A DNA stretch of 64,000 nucleotides from Chitinophaga pinensis. GTDB lineage: Bacteria > Bacteroidota > Bacteroidia > Chitinophagales > Chitinophagaceae. Both the position numbers and the translations under genes were made by a program. The stretch covers positions 62,001 through 126,000 of the forward strand of contig NZ_VOHS01000004.1 in NCBI RefSeq assembly GCF_007896845.1, read 5' to 3'. How positions within the stretch are numbered: the stretch's first letter is position 1; each line of letters opens with the position of its first letter. Positions 44,953-53,505 of the stretch are shown piece by piece. The notes beneath the pieces were generated by a model. That model saw only the letters and a program-made list of their open reading frames with translations. It searched no databases and was not told the DNA's origin.

Positions 44953-45777
44953 TTGACAAAATTGGAAAATCCGAATATCATTGTCAGGGTTGCGACCACT
45001 GACGATAAGCATTATGGCAAAACCATCACAGATGAGATGGAGGCTTCCGCAAAAGCGCGTGGAACAGGTATTGCCAAACGTTCTCCTGAGTATGTACAAC
45101 TGAAGATGGAGGAGGGGAAGGCTGTTATAGCATTAACAGATAAAGGCGAATGGGTAGGCTTCTGCTATATAGAGGCCTGGGGACATGAGAAATTTGTGGC
45201 CAACTCAGGACTTATCGTCAACCCTGCATTCAGAGGACATGGTGTGGCCAAGGCTATCAAACATCGTGTATTTGAATTGTCCAGACAGAAGTATCCGGAT
45301 GCGAAAATATTTGGTCTGACTACCGGTCTTGCCGTGATGAAGATCAACTCCGAACTGGGCTATGAGCCAGTTACTTATTCCGAGCTGACAGACGACGAAG
45401 AGTTCTGGAAGGGCTGCCGCAGCTGTGTCAACTTTGAAGTGCTGACGAGCAAGAACCGCAAGAACTGTCTGTGTACTGCTATGCTGTACGATCCGGTGGA
45501 GAAGGCAAAAGAAGAGGCTGAAAAAGAAGCACTGAAGAAGGCTGCACTGCATATCCAGACGGATGCTGTGGGCGCTGCCCAACCGCAGATCCTGGTAGCA
45601 GCGAATGGTGAGATCAGGCATGCGAAAAAAGCAAGGAAGTTCAAAGAGAACTTCAAGCTGTTCGAAAGATGGCTGCGCTTTAAAAGATTTGTACTGCTGA
45701 AAAGCGGCAAGGACAGCATCAGTGGTGGCGGAGCGCCATCCAGCAGAAAGCGTTTCTTTCTGTTCAACATATTATAA
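44953..45777 (+). CDS. GNAT acetyltransferase, probable N-acylglutamate synthase of the arginine pathway
   Basis: First gene of the arginine operon, 274 residues, starting with TTG at 44953 (MTKLENPNIIVRVAT). The GNAT fold covers about 1-140: KAVIALTDKGEWVGFCYIE, VANSGLIVNPAFRGHGVAKAIKHRVFEL (acyl-CoA loop) and FGLTTGLAVMKINSELGYEPV. It is followed by a conserved cysteine block WKGCRSCVNFEVL...KNCLCTAMLYDP (CxxC...CxC, perhaps metal-binding) and a Lys/Glu-rich tail. Classical argA and argJ are absent here, and this family heads arg operons in Bacteroidota, so it likely acylates glutamate. Acetyl or succinyl donor is open. Confidence 0.8.
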   Translation: MTKLENPNIIVRVATTDDKHYGKTITDEMEASAKARGTGIAKRSPEYVQLKMEEGKAVIALTDKGEWVGFCYIEAWGHEKFVANSGLIVNPAFRGHGVAKAIKHRVFELSRQKYPDAKIFGLTTGLAVMKINSELGYEPVTYSELTDDEEFWKGCRSCVNFEVLTSKNRKNCLCTAMLYDPVEKAKEEAEKEALKKAALHIQTDAVGAAQPQILVAANGEIRHAKKARKFKENFKLFERWLRFKRFVLLKSGKDSISGGGAPSSRKRFFLFNIL

Positions 45778-45846
45778 ACGATCATTCTTTTATTATAACG
45801 CGTCACCCATACAGTCGTGTGGTGGAAGAGCACAATCTTATCATAA

Positions 45847-47046
45847 ATGAAAAAAGTAGTACTTGGATTTAGCGGAGGACTTGATACTTCCTATTGCGTA
45901 AAATACCTGACAGATGACAAAGGGTATGAAGTGCATTCAGTAATCGTTAATACCGGTGGTTTTTCTGCGGAAGAGCTGCAGGAAATAGAACGACGTGCAT
46001 ATAGCCTGGGAGTAAAGAGTCATAAGACCGTAGATGCAATACGTTCCTATTATGATAGTGCTATCAAATACCTCGTATTTGGTAATGTGCTGAAAAATAA
46101 TACCTACCCACTCAGCGTAAGTGCAGAGCGCGTTACACAGGCTCTGGCTATTGCAGAGCATGTAAAAGAAGTAGGTGCTGACGCTGTTGCACACGGTAGC
46201 ACCGGTGCCGGTAATGATCAGGTACGTTTCGATATGATCTTCCACATCATGATTCCGGGTGTAGAGATCATTACGCCGATCCGCGATCTGAAACTGAGCC
46301 GTGAAGAAGAGATCGAATACCTGAAAGCGAAGGGTGTAGAAATGAATTTCGCAAAAGCAGCTTATTCTATTAATAAAGGTATCTGGGGTACATCTGTAGG
46401 CGGTAAAGAAACCCTGACTTCCGATGGCTTCCTGCCTGAAGAAGCATGGCCGACACAGCTGACCAAAGAAGGTACTGAAAAAGTGTCCCTGCAGTTTGTA
46501 AAAGGTGAACTGACCGGTGTGAATGGTAAAACCTTCTCTCATCCGTCAGAAGCGATCCAGCACCTGCAGGAGATCGCCGGCGCATACGCTATCGGTCGTG
46601 ATATCCACGTAGGTGATACTATCATCGGTATCAAAGGTCGTGTAGGTTTTGAAGCAGCAGCGCCTGTTATCATTATCAAAGCACACCATGCACTGGAAAA
46701 ACACGTGCTCACAAAATGGCAGCTGACCTGGAAAGACCAGTTGTCTCAGTTCTACGGTAACTGGTTGCATGAAGGTCAGGTAATGGACCCGATCATGCGC
46801 GATATCGAAGCATTCCTGCAGAATAGTCAGGGTCATGTGACAGGTGAAGTATTTGTGACCTTACAGCCTTATCGCTTCCAGGTAACAGGTATCAAATCTG
46901 AATTTGATCTGATGAGCAGCAAGTTCGGTAAATACGGTGAAATGAACAGTGGCTGGAGTGGTGAAGACGTGAGAGGTTTCAGCAAAATATTCGGTAACCA
47001 GACTATGATCTGGCATCAGGTTGCAGAAAGTGTCAAGGGCAAATAG
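45847..47046 (+). CDS. argG: Argininosuccinate synthase
   Basis: Joins citrulline and aspartate with ATP. The 399-residue protein has the PP-loop VVLGFSGGLDTSYCVKYL, HGSTGAGNDQVRFD, NKGIWGTSVGGKETL and GRVGFEAAAPVIIIKAHHALEKHVLT. Length and motifs are normal for ArgG. Preceded by the acetyltransferase (69-bp gap) and followed by argC after 17 bp. Confidence 0.97.
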   Translation: MKKVVLGFSGGLDTSYCVKYLTDDKGYEVHSVIVNTGGFSAEELQEIERRAYSLGVKSHKTVDAIRSYYDSAIKYLVFGNVLKNNTYPLSVSAERVTQALAIAEHVKEVGADAVAHGSTGAGNDQVRFDMIFHIMIPGVEIITPIRDLKLSREEEIEYLKAKGVEMNFAKAAYSINKGIWGTSVGGKETLTSDGFLPEEAWPTQLTKEGTEKVSLQFVKGELTGVNGKTFSHPSEAIQHLQEIAGAYAIGRDIHVGDTIIGIKGRVGFEAAAPVIIIKAHHALEKHVLTKWQLTWKDQLSQFYGNWLHEGQVMDPIMRDIEAFLQNSQGHVTGEVFVTLQPYRFQVTGIKSEFDLMSSKFGKYGEMNSGWSGEDVRGFSKIFGNQTMIWHQVAESVKGK

Positions 47047-47063
47047 CCGGCGGCGTAAAACAG

Positions 47064-48053
47064 ATGAAAATGGCAAATGACAAGAAGATAAAGGCGGGGA
47101 TTATAGGTGGCGCCGGATATGGCGGTGGTGAAATGATCCGTCTTTTGTTGAATCATCCCAACGTAGAGATTTCTTATGTACATAGCCGGAGTAATGCCGG
47201 CAATCCCCTGTACGCAGTACATGCCGACCTGCTGGGGGAAACTGAACTGACCTTTACAGGAGAAGTAAGCAACGATATCGATGTATTGTTCCTTTGTCTG
47301 GGTCATGGTGAAGCAAAGAAATTCGTGGAAGCAACAGATATCGCTGCGTCTGTAAAGATCATCGATCTCAGTCAGGATTTCAGACTGGGAGAGACGGTGA
47401 AAGGCCGCGAGTTTGTATACGGTCTTCCCGAAATGCAACGCGAAAAAATTATTACTGCAAATAATATTGCCAACCCTGGTTGTTTTGCAACAGGTATCCA
47501 GTTAGGATTGTTGCCACTGGCCAAAGCGGGTTTGCTGCAGGAAGTACATACCACCGGTATCACCGGATCCACCGGTGCAGGACAGAGTCTACAGGCCACT
47601 TCACATTTCACGTGGAGAGCCAATAACATCTCTACCTACAAAGTACTGAGCCATCAGCATCTGAAAGAAATACGACGAAGCCTGCAGCTGTTGCAGCCTT
47701 CCTTTACCGGAGACGTTAACTTCGTACCGGTTCGCGGAGATTTTCCAAGAGGTATCTGGGTCACCTCTTACCTGCAGAGCGATTTATCGCTCGAAGAAGC
47801 GCAGCAGCTGTACAAAGACTATTACGCAGGCCATCCATTCACACATGTAAGTGATAAACAGATTGACCTGAAGCAGATTGTGAACACCAATAAATGTTTA
47901 ATCCAACTCGAAAAAGTAGGTAACAAACTGGTGATCCATTCCATTGAGGATAATCTGTTGAAAGGTGCGTCAGGACAGGCGGTTCAGAATATGAACCTCC
48001 TATTTGGATTTGATGAAACTGCTGGTCTGAAGTTGAAGTCTGTCGTATTTTAA
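47064..48053 (+). CDS. argC: N-acetyl-gamma-glutamyl-phosphate reductase
   Basis: NADPH-dependent reduction of acylglutamyl phosphate to the semialdehyde, 329 residues. It has the dinucleotide site AGIIGGAGYGGGEMIRLL, the catalytic cysteine in NPGCFATGIQLGLLPL and GITGSTGAGQSLQ, HQHLKEIRRSL, FVPVRGDFPRGIWVT. A second ATG two codons in is an equal start. Third gene of the arginine operon. Acetyl or succinyl form follows from the carbamoyltransferase. Confidence 0.97.
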   Translation: MKMANDKKIKAGIIGGAGYGGGEMIRLLLNHPNVEISYVHSRSNAGNPLYAVHADLLGETELTFTGEVSNDIDVLFLCLGHGEAKKFVEATDIAASVKIIDLSQDFRLGETVKGREFVYGLPEMQREKIITANNIANPGCFATGIQLGLLPLAKAGLLQEVHTTGITGSTGAGQSLQATSHFTWRANNISTYKVLSHQHLKEIRRSLQLLQPSFTGDVNFVPVRGDFPRGIWVTSYLQSDLSLEEAQQLYKDYYAGHPFTHVSDKQIDLKQIVNTNKCLIQLEKVGNKLVIHSIEDNLLKGASGQAVQNMNLLFGFDETAGLKLKSVVF

Positions 48054-48120
48054 CTATGCCCGATTAAGTGCCAATTTTTTACAATCCTCCCGCAATAAAC
48101 GGGAAACAATCAGAGCTACC

Positions 48121-49251
48121 ATGCAATTATTTGACGTATATCCCATCAACGATATCACTATAGAAAAGGCGGCCGGTTCCAATGTATGGGACGATAAAGG
48201 CAACCAGTATCTTGATCTGTACGGCGGTCATGCCGTGATCTCCATCGGTCATACACATCCGCACTACGTAAAGAGATTAACAGATCAGTTACAGAAAGTA
48301 GGATTCTATTCCAACTCTATCAAAATACCTTTGCAACAGGAACTGGCAGCGAAACTCGGTAAGATCTCCGGTAAGGAAGATTATCAGCTGTTTCTTTGTA
48401 ACTCCGGTGCTGAAGCAAACGAGAATGCACTGAAACTGGCTTCTTTCCACAATGGCAAGAAGAAGGTGATTGCATTCAAAAAATCTTTCCACGGGAGAAC
48501 TTCACTGGCAGTAGCTGCGACCGACAATCCGAAGATTGTAGCGCCTGTAAATGAAACTGACAACGTGGTATTTCTGCCATGGCAGGATGAAGCTGCACTG
48601 GAAGCGGCCTTTAAACAATACGAAGTATCTTCTGTTATCATCGAAGGTATTCAGGGTGTAGGCGGTATTCAGGTAGCAAGTGCTTCTTTCCTGCAGAAGA
48701 TCAGAAGCCTGTGTGATGCACATAATGCAGTGTTTATTGCAGATAGCGTACAGTGTGGTTATGGCAGAAGCGGTAAATTCTATTCTCATGATTTTGCCGG
48801 CGTAAATGCTGACATCTACACCATGGCGAAAGGTATGGGTAATGGTTTCCCTATCGGTGGTATTATCATCGCTCCGCATATTCAGGCATCTTACGGTCTG
48901 CTGGGTACTACCTTTGGTGGTAATCATCTGGCTTGTGCCGCTGCACTGGCAGTATTGGAAGTGATCGAACAGGATAATCTGATCGAAAACGCAGCAAAGG
49001 TAGGTGCTTACCTGATCGAACAGCTGAAGGCATTCCCGCAGGTAAAAGAAGTAAGAGGCAGAGGCCTGATGATTGGTATTGAACTGCCGGAAGAGCTGAA
49101 CCATGTGAGAAAAGAATTGTTGTTTAAGCACAGGATATTCACCGGTGAAGCAAAGCCAAACGTTATCAGATTGCTGCCTTCCCTGGCACTGACCATGGAG
49201 CATGCAGATCAGTTCCTGACAGCATTCAAACAGGAAGTAGGTAAAAACTAA
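48121..49251 (+). CDS. argD: Acylornithine aminotransferase
   Basis: PLP-dependent aminotransferase class III, 376 residues, making N-acylornithine from the semialdehyde and glutamate. Signature blocks are NVWDDKGNQYLDLYGGHAVISIGH, FLCNSGAEANENALKLA, FKKSFHGRTSLAVAAT, EGIQGVGGI, FIADSVQCGYGRSGKFYSHD and the PLP lysine in TMAKGMGNGFPIGG. It is slightly shorter than E. coli ArgD, as usual in Bacteroidota. Operon position four. Confidence 0.96.
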   Translation: MQLFDVYPINDITIEKAAGSNVWDDKGNQYLDLYGGHAVISIGHTHPHYVKRLTDQLQKVGFYSNSIKIPLQQELAAKLGKISGKEDYQLFLCNSGAEANENALKLASFHNGKKKVIAFKKSFHGRTSLAVAATDNPKIVAPVNETDNVVFLPWQDEAALEAAFKQYEVSSVIIEGIQGVGGIQVASASFLQKIRSLCDAHNAVFIADSVQCGYGRSGKFYSHDFAGVNADIYTMAKGMGNGFPIGGIIIAPHIQASYGLLGTTFGGNHLACAAALAVLEVIEQDNLIENAAKVGAYLIEQLKAFPQVKEVRGRGLMIGIELPEELNHVRKELLFKHRIFTGEAKPNVIRLLPSLALTMEHADQFLTAFKQEVGKN

Positions 49252-49281
49252 CATCAATCATCATCAGAGCCATACTAAAAA

Positions 49282-50238
49282 ATGAAACAATTTATTTCCG
49301 TAGATGATGTTCCAAGTGTCCCGCGTTTAGTGGATATCGCACTGGACTATAAAAAACAGCCTTTCAAAGACAGAAAATTAGGTGAGAACAAAACACTGGG
49401 GATGATCTTCCTGAATCCCAGTCTGCGAACACGATTGAGTACGCAGGTGGCAGCGAAGAACCTGGGAATGGAAGTAGTAGTATTCAATATCGATAAGGAA
49501 GGCTGGCAGCTGGAAATGAATGATGGCGCTATCATGAACGGAAATACATCTGAGCACGTGAAAGAAGCGGCTGCTGTAATGGGCCAGTACTTCGATATCA
49601 TGGCCATCCGTACTTTTCCGGGCCTGAAAGACAAAGAAGCTGATTACAAAGAAAAATATATCAACCAGTTCATCAAATACGCAGGTGTGCCTGTTGTAAG
49701 TCTGGAAAGCGCTACGCTGCATCCTTTGCAGAGCTTAACAGACGTCATCACCATTAAGGAGCAATGGCAGCAGCCACGCAGACCAAAAGTGGTTATGACC
49801 TGGGCGCCGCACGTAAAACCATTGCCACAGGCAGTTCCAAACTCCTTTGCACAGTGGATCAATGGCTGGGGTGAAGCAGATTTCGTGATCACACATCCGG
49901 AAGGATATGAACTGGATCCGAAGTTCTCCGGCAACGCACAGATCGAATACAATCAGGAGAAAGCCCTGGAAGGTGCCGATTTCGTGTATGTGAAGAACTG
50001 GTCATCTTACAAAGATTACGGTAAGATCACCTGCACTGACAGCAACTGGATGGTGACCAACGATAAACTCAAAGGTACCAATCAGGCAAAAGTAATGCAC
50101 TGCCTGCCTGTAAGAAGGAATGTAGTGATTGCTGACGAAGTGCTGGACGGCCCGCAGTCTATCGTAATCCCTGAAGCGGCTAACCGTGTATGGGCTGCGC
50201 AGGCTGTACTGAGCGAGATCTTAAAAGGTAACATGTAA
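49282..50238 (+). CDS. argF': N-acylornithine carbamoyltransferase (SOTCase/AOTCase type)
   Basis: Carbamoylates an N-acylated ornithine rather than free ornithine. The 318-residue protein has FLNPSLRTRLS (carbamoyl-phosphate site, Ser-Arg-Thr), VVMTWAPHVKPLPQAVPNSFAQW, DFVITHPEGYELDPKF and HCLPVRRNVVIADEVLD. Overall it resembles the Bacteroides fragilis N-succinylornithine enzyme; the carboxylated Lys302 of the Xanthomonas acetylornithine enzyme is Val here. The acyl-specificity residue (Pro90 in B. fragilis, Glu92 in Xanthomonas, as I recall) is Ser90 in NTSEHV. So the acyl group cannot be fixed from sequence. Confidence 0.93.
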   Translation: MKQFISVDDVPSVPRLVDIALDYKKQPFKDRKLGENKTLGMIFLNPSLRTRLSTQVAAKNLGMEVVVFNIDKEGWQLEMNDGAIMNGNTSEHVKEAAAVMGQYFDIMAIRTFPGLKDKEADYKEKYINQFIKYAGVPVVSLESATLHPLQSLTDVITIKEQWQQPRRPKVVMTWAPHVKPLPQAVPNSFAQWINGWGEADFVITHPEGYELDPKFSGNAQIEYNQEKALEGADFVYVKNWSSYKDYGKITCTDSNWMVTNDKLKGTNQAKVMHCLPVRRNVVIADEVLDGPQSIVIPEAANRVWAAQAVLSEILKGNM

Positions 50239-50244
50239 TATCGT

Positions 50245-51033
50245 ATGATCGATCTGTTTGTAATAAAAGTAGGCGGTAACGTCATCGATAATCCAAACCT
50301 GCTGGAAGCATTTCTACAGAAATTCGCTTCCATTAAAGGAAAGAAAATACTGATCCATGGGGGTGGCAAAATTGCCACCCGCATTGGTGATCAGCTGGGC
50401 ATAGAATCAAAGTACGTGAACGGTCGCCGTATCACGGATGCTGCCACTATCGATGTGGTGACAATGGTGTACGGAGGATTGGTCAACAAACAGCTGGTGG
50501 CTAAACTGCAGGCGAATGGATGTAATGCGATCGGTATGACCGGCGCAGACGCCAATATCATTCCCGCAGTAAAACGCCCGGTAAAAGAAATTGACTTCGG
50601 ATTTGTCGGAGATGTAAACACAACAGATGTGCAGGCCGCTCCGCTGAAAGCATTGCTGGAAGCTGGTCTGACGCCTGTATTTGCACCACTGACACACGAT
50701 GGCAAAGGACAGATGCTGAATACCAATGCAGATACCATCGCCTCTTCTCTTGCAATAGCGTTATCTGAAACATATAGCGTAAGACTGATCTACTGCTTCG
50801 AAAAGAAAGGCGTACTGCACGATGCCAATGATGATAATGCGGTCATTAATCTGATAGACCGTATGATCTACGAAGAACTCAAAGCTGATAACGTACTGAC
50901 AGACGGAATCCTGCCTAAACTGGAAAATGCTTTCGCAGCTATTGAAAGTGGTGTGGCAGAAGTGCTGATAGGTCACGCAGATGACGTACAGAGCAACACC
51001 ACAGACACAGTAGCGGGTACCTTAATACGCTAA
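50245..51033 (+). CDS. argB: N-acylglutamate kinase
   Basis: Amino-acid kinase family, 262 residues; phosphorylates N-acylglutamate, often the arginine-controlled step. Seen are FVIKVGGNVID, LIHGGGKIATRIGDQLGI, RRITDAATIDVVTMVYGGLVNKQLVA, GMTGADANII and NTNADTIASSLAIAL. It lies 6 bp after the carbamoyltransferase and 4 bp before the deacylase gene, so the three are tightly linked. Confidence 0.96.
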   Translation: MIDLFVIKVGGNVIDNPNLLEAFLQKFASIKGKKILIHGGGKIATRIGDQLGIESKYVNGRRITDAATIDVVTMVYGGLVNKQLVAKLQANGCNAIGMTGADANIIPAVKRPVKEIDFGFVGDVNTTDVQAAPLKALLEAGLTPVFAPLTHDGKGQMLNTNADTIASSLAIALSETYSVRLIYCFEKKGVLHDANDDNAVINLIDRMIYEELKADNVLTDGILPKLENAFAAIESGVAEVLIGHADDVQSNTTDTVAGTLIR

Positions 51034-51037
51034 ACCT

Positions 51038-52102
51038 ATGTGGAACCAAGAACTGTATGATGATGCAGTAACATTATTAAAAGGGCTGATCTCTATTCCT
51101 TCCCTGAGCAGGGAAGAACAGGGGACTGCACAACTGATCGCTGATTTTCTCAAAGAAAGGAATGTTCCTTATCAGCAGCATCTGAATAATATCTGGGCAA
51201 AGAACAAGCACTTTGATCCCGCAAAGCCTGTAATTGTATTCAATTCTCACCACGATACCGTTAAACCTAACCCGCAATATACACGTGACCCTTTTTCTCC
51301 TGATGTAGTTGATGGTAAACTGTATGGTCTTGGCAGTAATGACGCCGGCGGATGTCTGGTAAGTCTGATCGCCACCTTCCTGCATTTTTATGAACGTAGC
51401 GATATGGCCTACAACATTGTACTGACTGCTACTGCAGAAGAAGAAATCAGTGGTGTAAATGGTATTGAAAGCATCCTTTCACAGCTCCCGGCTATTGAAT
51501 TTGCTATTGTAGGAGAGCCTACACAAACACAACTGGCTACTGCTGAAAAAGGACTGATGGTACTGGATTGTACCGTAACCGGTAAAGCTGGTCATGCTGC
51601 ACGTGATGAAGGAGAAAATGCGTTTTATAAAGCACTGCCGGATCTTGAATGGTTCCGTACTTTCCGTTTTCCAAAAGTATCTGATACACTGGGCCCCGTT
51701 AAGATGAGCGTGACAGTGATCAATACGTCCAATAAAGCACATAACGTCGTACCGGCTGATTGTACTTTCGTAGTAGATGTGCGTGTAACTGAACAGTATA
51801 CGCTGGAAGAAGTGCTGGAGATTATCCGCGCCAATGTACAGTGTGAGGTGAAACCACGCTCCCTGCGTATGCGTCCTTCCGGTATTCCTTCAGACCATCC
51901 GTTTGTACAGGCAGGATTGCGTCATGGCAAAACTACTTATGGTTCACCGACCACCTCTGATCAGGCATTGATCCCCGGTACTTCCATTAAAATGGGACCC
52001 GGAGATTCAGCCCGTTCACATACGGCGGATGAATACATTTACCTTGATGAAGTACGTCAGGGTATTGATAGTTATATTAAATTACTCGAAGAAATCTTGT
52101 AG
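51038..52102 (+). CDS. argE: M20-family deacylase, probable N-acylcitrulline/ornithine deacylase
   Basis: Zinc-dependent amidohydrolase of 354 residues: FNSHHDTV (first metal His and Asp), GLGSNDAGG (bridging Asp), ATAEEEISG (catalytic and metal Glu), EPTQTQLATAEKGLM, the dimerisation lid GHAARDEGENAFYKAL, and MGPGDSARSHTADEYI (last metal His). Given the acylornithine carbamoyltransferase upstream, its natural substrate is more likely N-acylcitrulline than N-acetylornithine. argH starts 2 bp downstream. Confidence 0.93.
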   Translation: MWNQELYDDAVTLLKGLISIPSLSREEQGTAQLIADFLKERNVPYQQHLNNIWAKNKHFDPAKPVIVFNSHHDTVKPNPQYTRDPFSPDVVDGKLYGLGSNDAGGCLVSLIATFLHFYERSDMAYNIVLTATAEEEISGVNGIESILSQLPAIEFAIVGEPTQTQLATAEKGLMVLDCTVTGKAGHAARDEGENAFYKALPDLEWFRTFRFPKVSDTLGPVKMSVTVINTSNKAHNVVPADCTFVVDVRVTEQYTLEEVLEIIRANVQCEVKPRSLRMRPSGIPSDHPFVQAGLRHGKTTYGSPTTSDQALIPGTSIKMGPGDSARSHTADEYIYLDEVRQGIDSYIKLLEEIL

Positions 52103-52104
52103 AT

Positions 52105-53436
52105 ATGAAAATATGGCAAAAAGATAAAACTGCACTGGCAGAAGTGGACAAGTTCACAGTAGGAAAAGACCGTGAAATGGACGCTTATCTCGCGCCATTC
52201 GATGTGCTGGGTTCACTTGCACATACCACCATGCTGGAAAGTATTGGTCTGCTGACAGCAGAAGAACTGGCTATCCTGCAAAAGGAATTAAAACAGATAT
52301 ACAAAGAGATACAGGAAGGCAATTTTGTACTGGAAGATGGTGTGGAAGATATCCATTCACAGGTAGAATTGCTGCTTACCCGCAGACTCGGAGAAGTGGG
52401 TAAGAAAATACATAGCGGTCGTTCCCGTAACGATCAGGTGCTGGTAGATCTGAAACTGTTCCTTCGTCATGAACTGGAAGTGCTGGTAGGAGAAGTGAAG
52501 GCGCTGTTTGACCTGTTACAACAGAAAAGTATTCAGTATAAAGATCAGCTGATACCGGGTTATACACACCTGCAGATAGCAATGCCATCTTCTTTTGGAT
52601 TATGGTTTGGCGCTTACGCGGAAAGTCTGGTAGATGATCTGACTGTATTACAGAGTGCTTATAAAGTAGTGAATAAAAACCCTCTGGGTTCTGCGGCTGG
52701 TTATGGTTCTTCTTTCCCGTTGAATCGTACCATGACCACACAGCTGCTCGGTTTTGATGATCTGAACTACAATGTGGTGTATGCACAGATGGGACGTGGT
52801 AAAACAGAAAAGATCGTTTCATTTGCACTGGCAGGAATTGCTTCCACACTGGCAAAAATGTCAATGGATGCATGTCTGTTTATGAACCAGAACTTTGGTT
52901 TCATCAGCTTCCCTGATGAACTGACCACTGGTTCCAGCATTATGCCACACAAAAAGAATCCGGATGTGTGGGAACTGATCCGCTCTCATGGCAATAAACT
53001 GCAGGCACTGCCAAACGAAATTGCGATGATGATCACCAACCTGCCAAGCGGCTATCACCGTGATCTGCAGCTACTGAAGGAAAATCTCTTCCCTGCATTT
53101 GGCGTGTTGAAAGATTGTCTGCAAATGGCTGGTCTGATGCTGGAAAATATCCGTATCAAAGAGAATATTCTGGCTGATGATAAATACCGTTATCTGTTCA
53201 GTGTGGAAGTGGTAAACCGTCTGGTATTGGAAGGTGTGCCGTTCCGTGAAGCCTACAAACAGGTCGGACTGGATATTGAGAAAGGTAACTTTGCACCTGA
53301 GCATACCGTGCAGCATACACACGAAGGCAGCATCGGTAATCCGGGTAATGAAGAAGTGAATAGGATGATGGATGAAGTGATCAAGGGATTTCCTTTCGGA
53401 AAAGTAGCAGCAGCAGTAGAGAAACTGTTAAGCTAA
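52105..53436 (+). CDS. argH: Argininosuccinate lyase
   Basis: Splits argininosuccinate to arginine and fumarate, 443 residues. Fumarase-superfamily blocks: DVLGSLAHTTML, EDIHSQVELLLTRRLGEVGKKIHSGRSRNDQV (cited as residues ~75-105), PGYTHLQIAMPSSFGLWFGAY, the signature TGSSIMPHKKNPDVWELIR and GYHRDLQLLKE. Last gene of the arginine operon, followed directly by a very long terminator. Confidence 0.97.
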   Translation: MKIWQKDKTALAEVDKFTVGKDREMDAYLAPFDVLGSLAHTTMLESIGLLTAEELAILQKELKQIYKEIQEGNFVLEDGVEDIHSQVELLLTRRLGEVGKKIHSGRSRNDQVLVDLKLFLRHELEVLVGEVKALFDLLQQKSIQYKDQLIPGYTHLQIAMPSSFGLWFGAYAESLVDDLTVLQSAYKVVNKNPLGSAAGYGSSFPLNRTMTTQLLGFDDLNYNVVYAQMGRGKTEKIVSFALAGIASTLAKMSMDACLFMNQNFGFISFPDELTTGSSIMPHKKNPDVWELIRSHGNKLQALPNEIAMMITNLPSGYHRDLQLLKENLFPAFGVLKDCLQMAGLMLENIRIKENILADDKYRYLFSVEVVNRLVLEGVPFREAYKQVGLDIEKGNFAPEHTVQHTHEGSIGNPGNEEVNRMMDEVIKGFPFGKVAAAVEKLLS

Positions 53437-53439
53437 ACG

Positions 53440-53504
53440 AATAAGCTATAAAAGAAGAAGCCTGAAAGTATGACACTTTCAGGCTTCTTCTTTTATAGCT
53501 TATT
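53440..53504. terminator. Very long bidirectional terminator
   Basis: Perfect 30-bp inverted repeat (53440-53469 with 53475-53504) and a 5-nt loop ATGAC. It fills the space between argH (ends 53436) and the convergent gene ending at 53506. The arms hold AAAAGAAGAAG and CTTCTTCTTTT, so both strands get a U-rich flank within the stem. Confidence 0.92.
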
Positions 53505-53505
53505 A

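Noticed and set aside
48502-49257. Reverse frame of 251 codons over argD
   Set aside because: Shadow frame of a clear aminotransferase gene.
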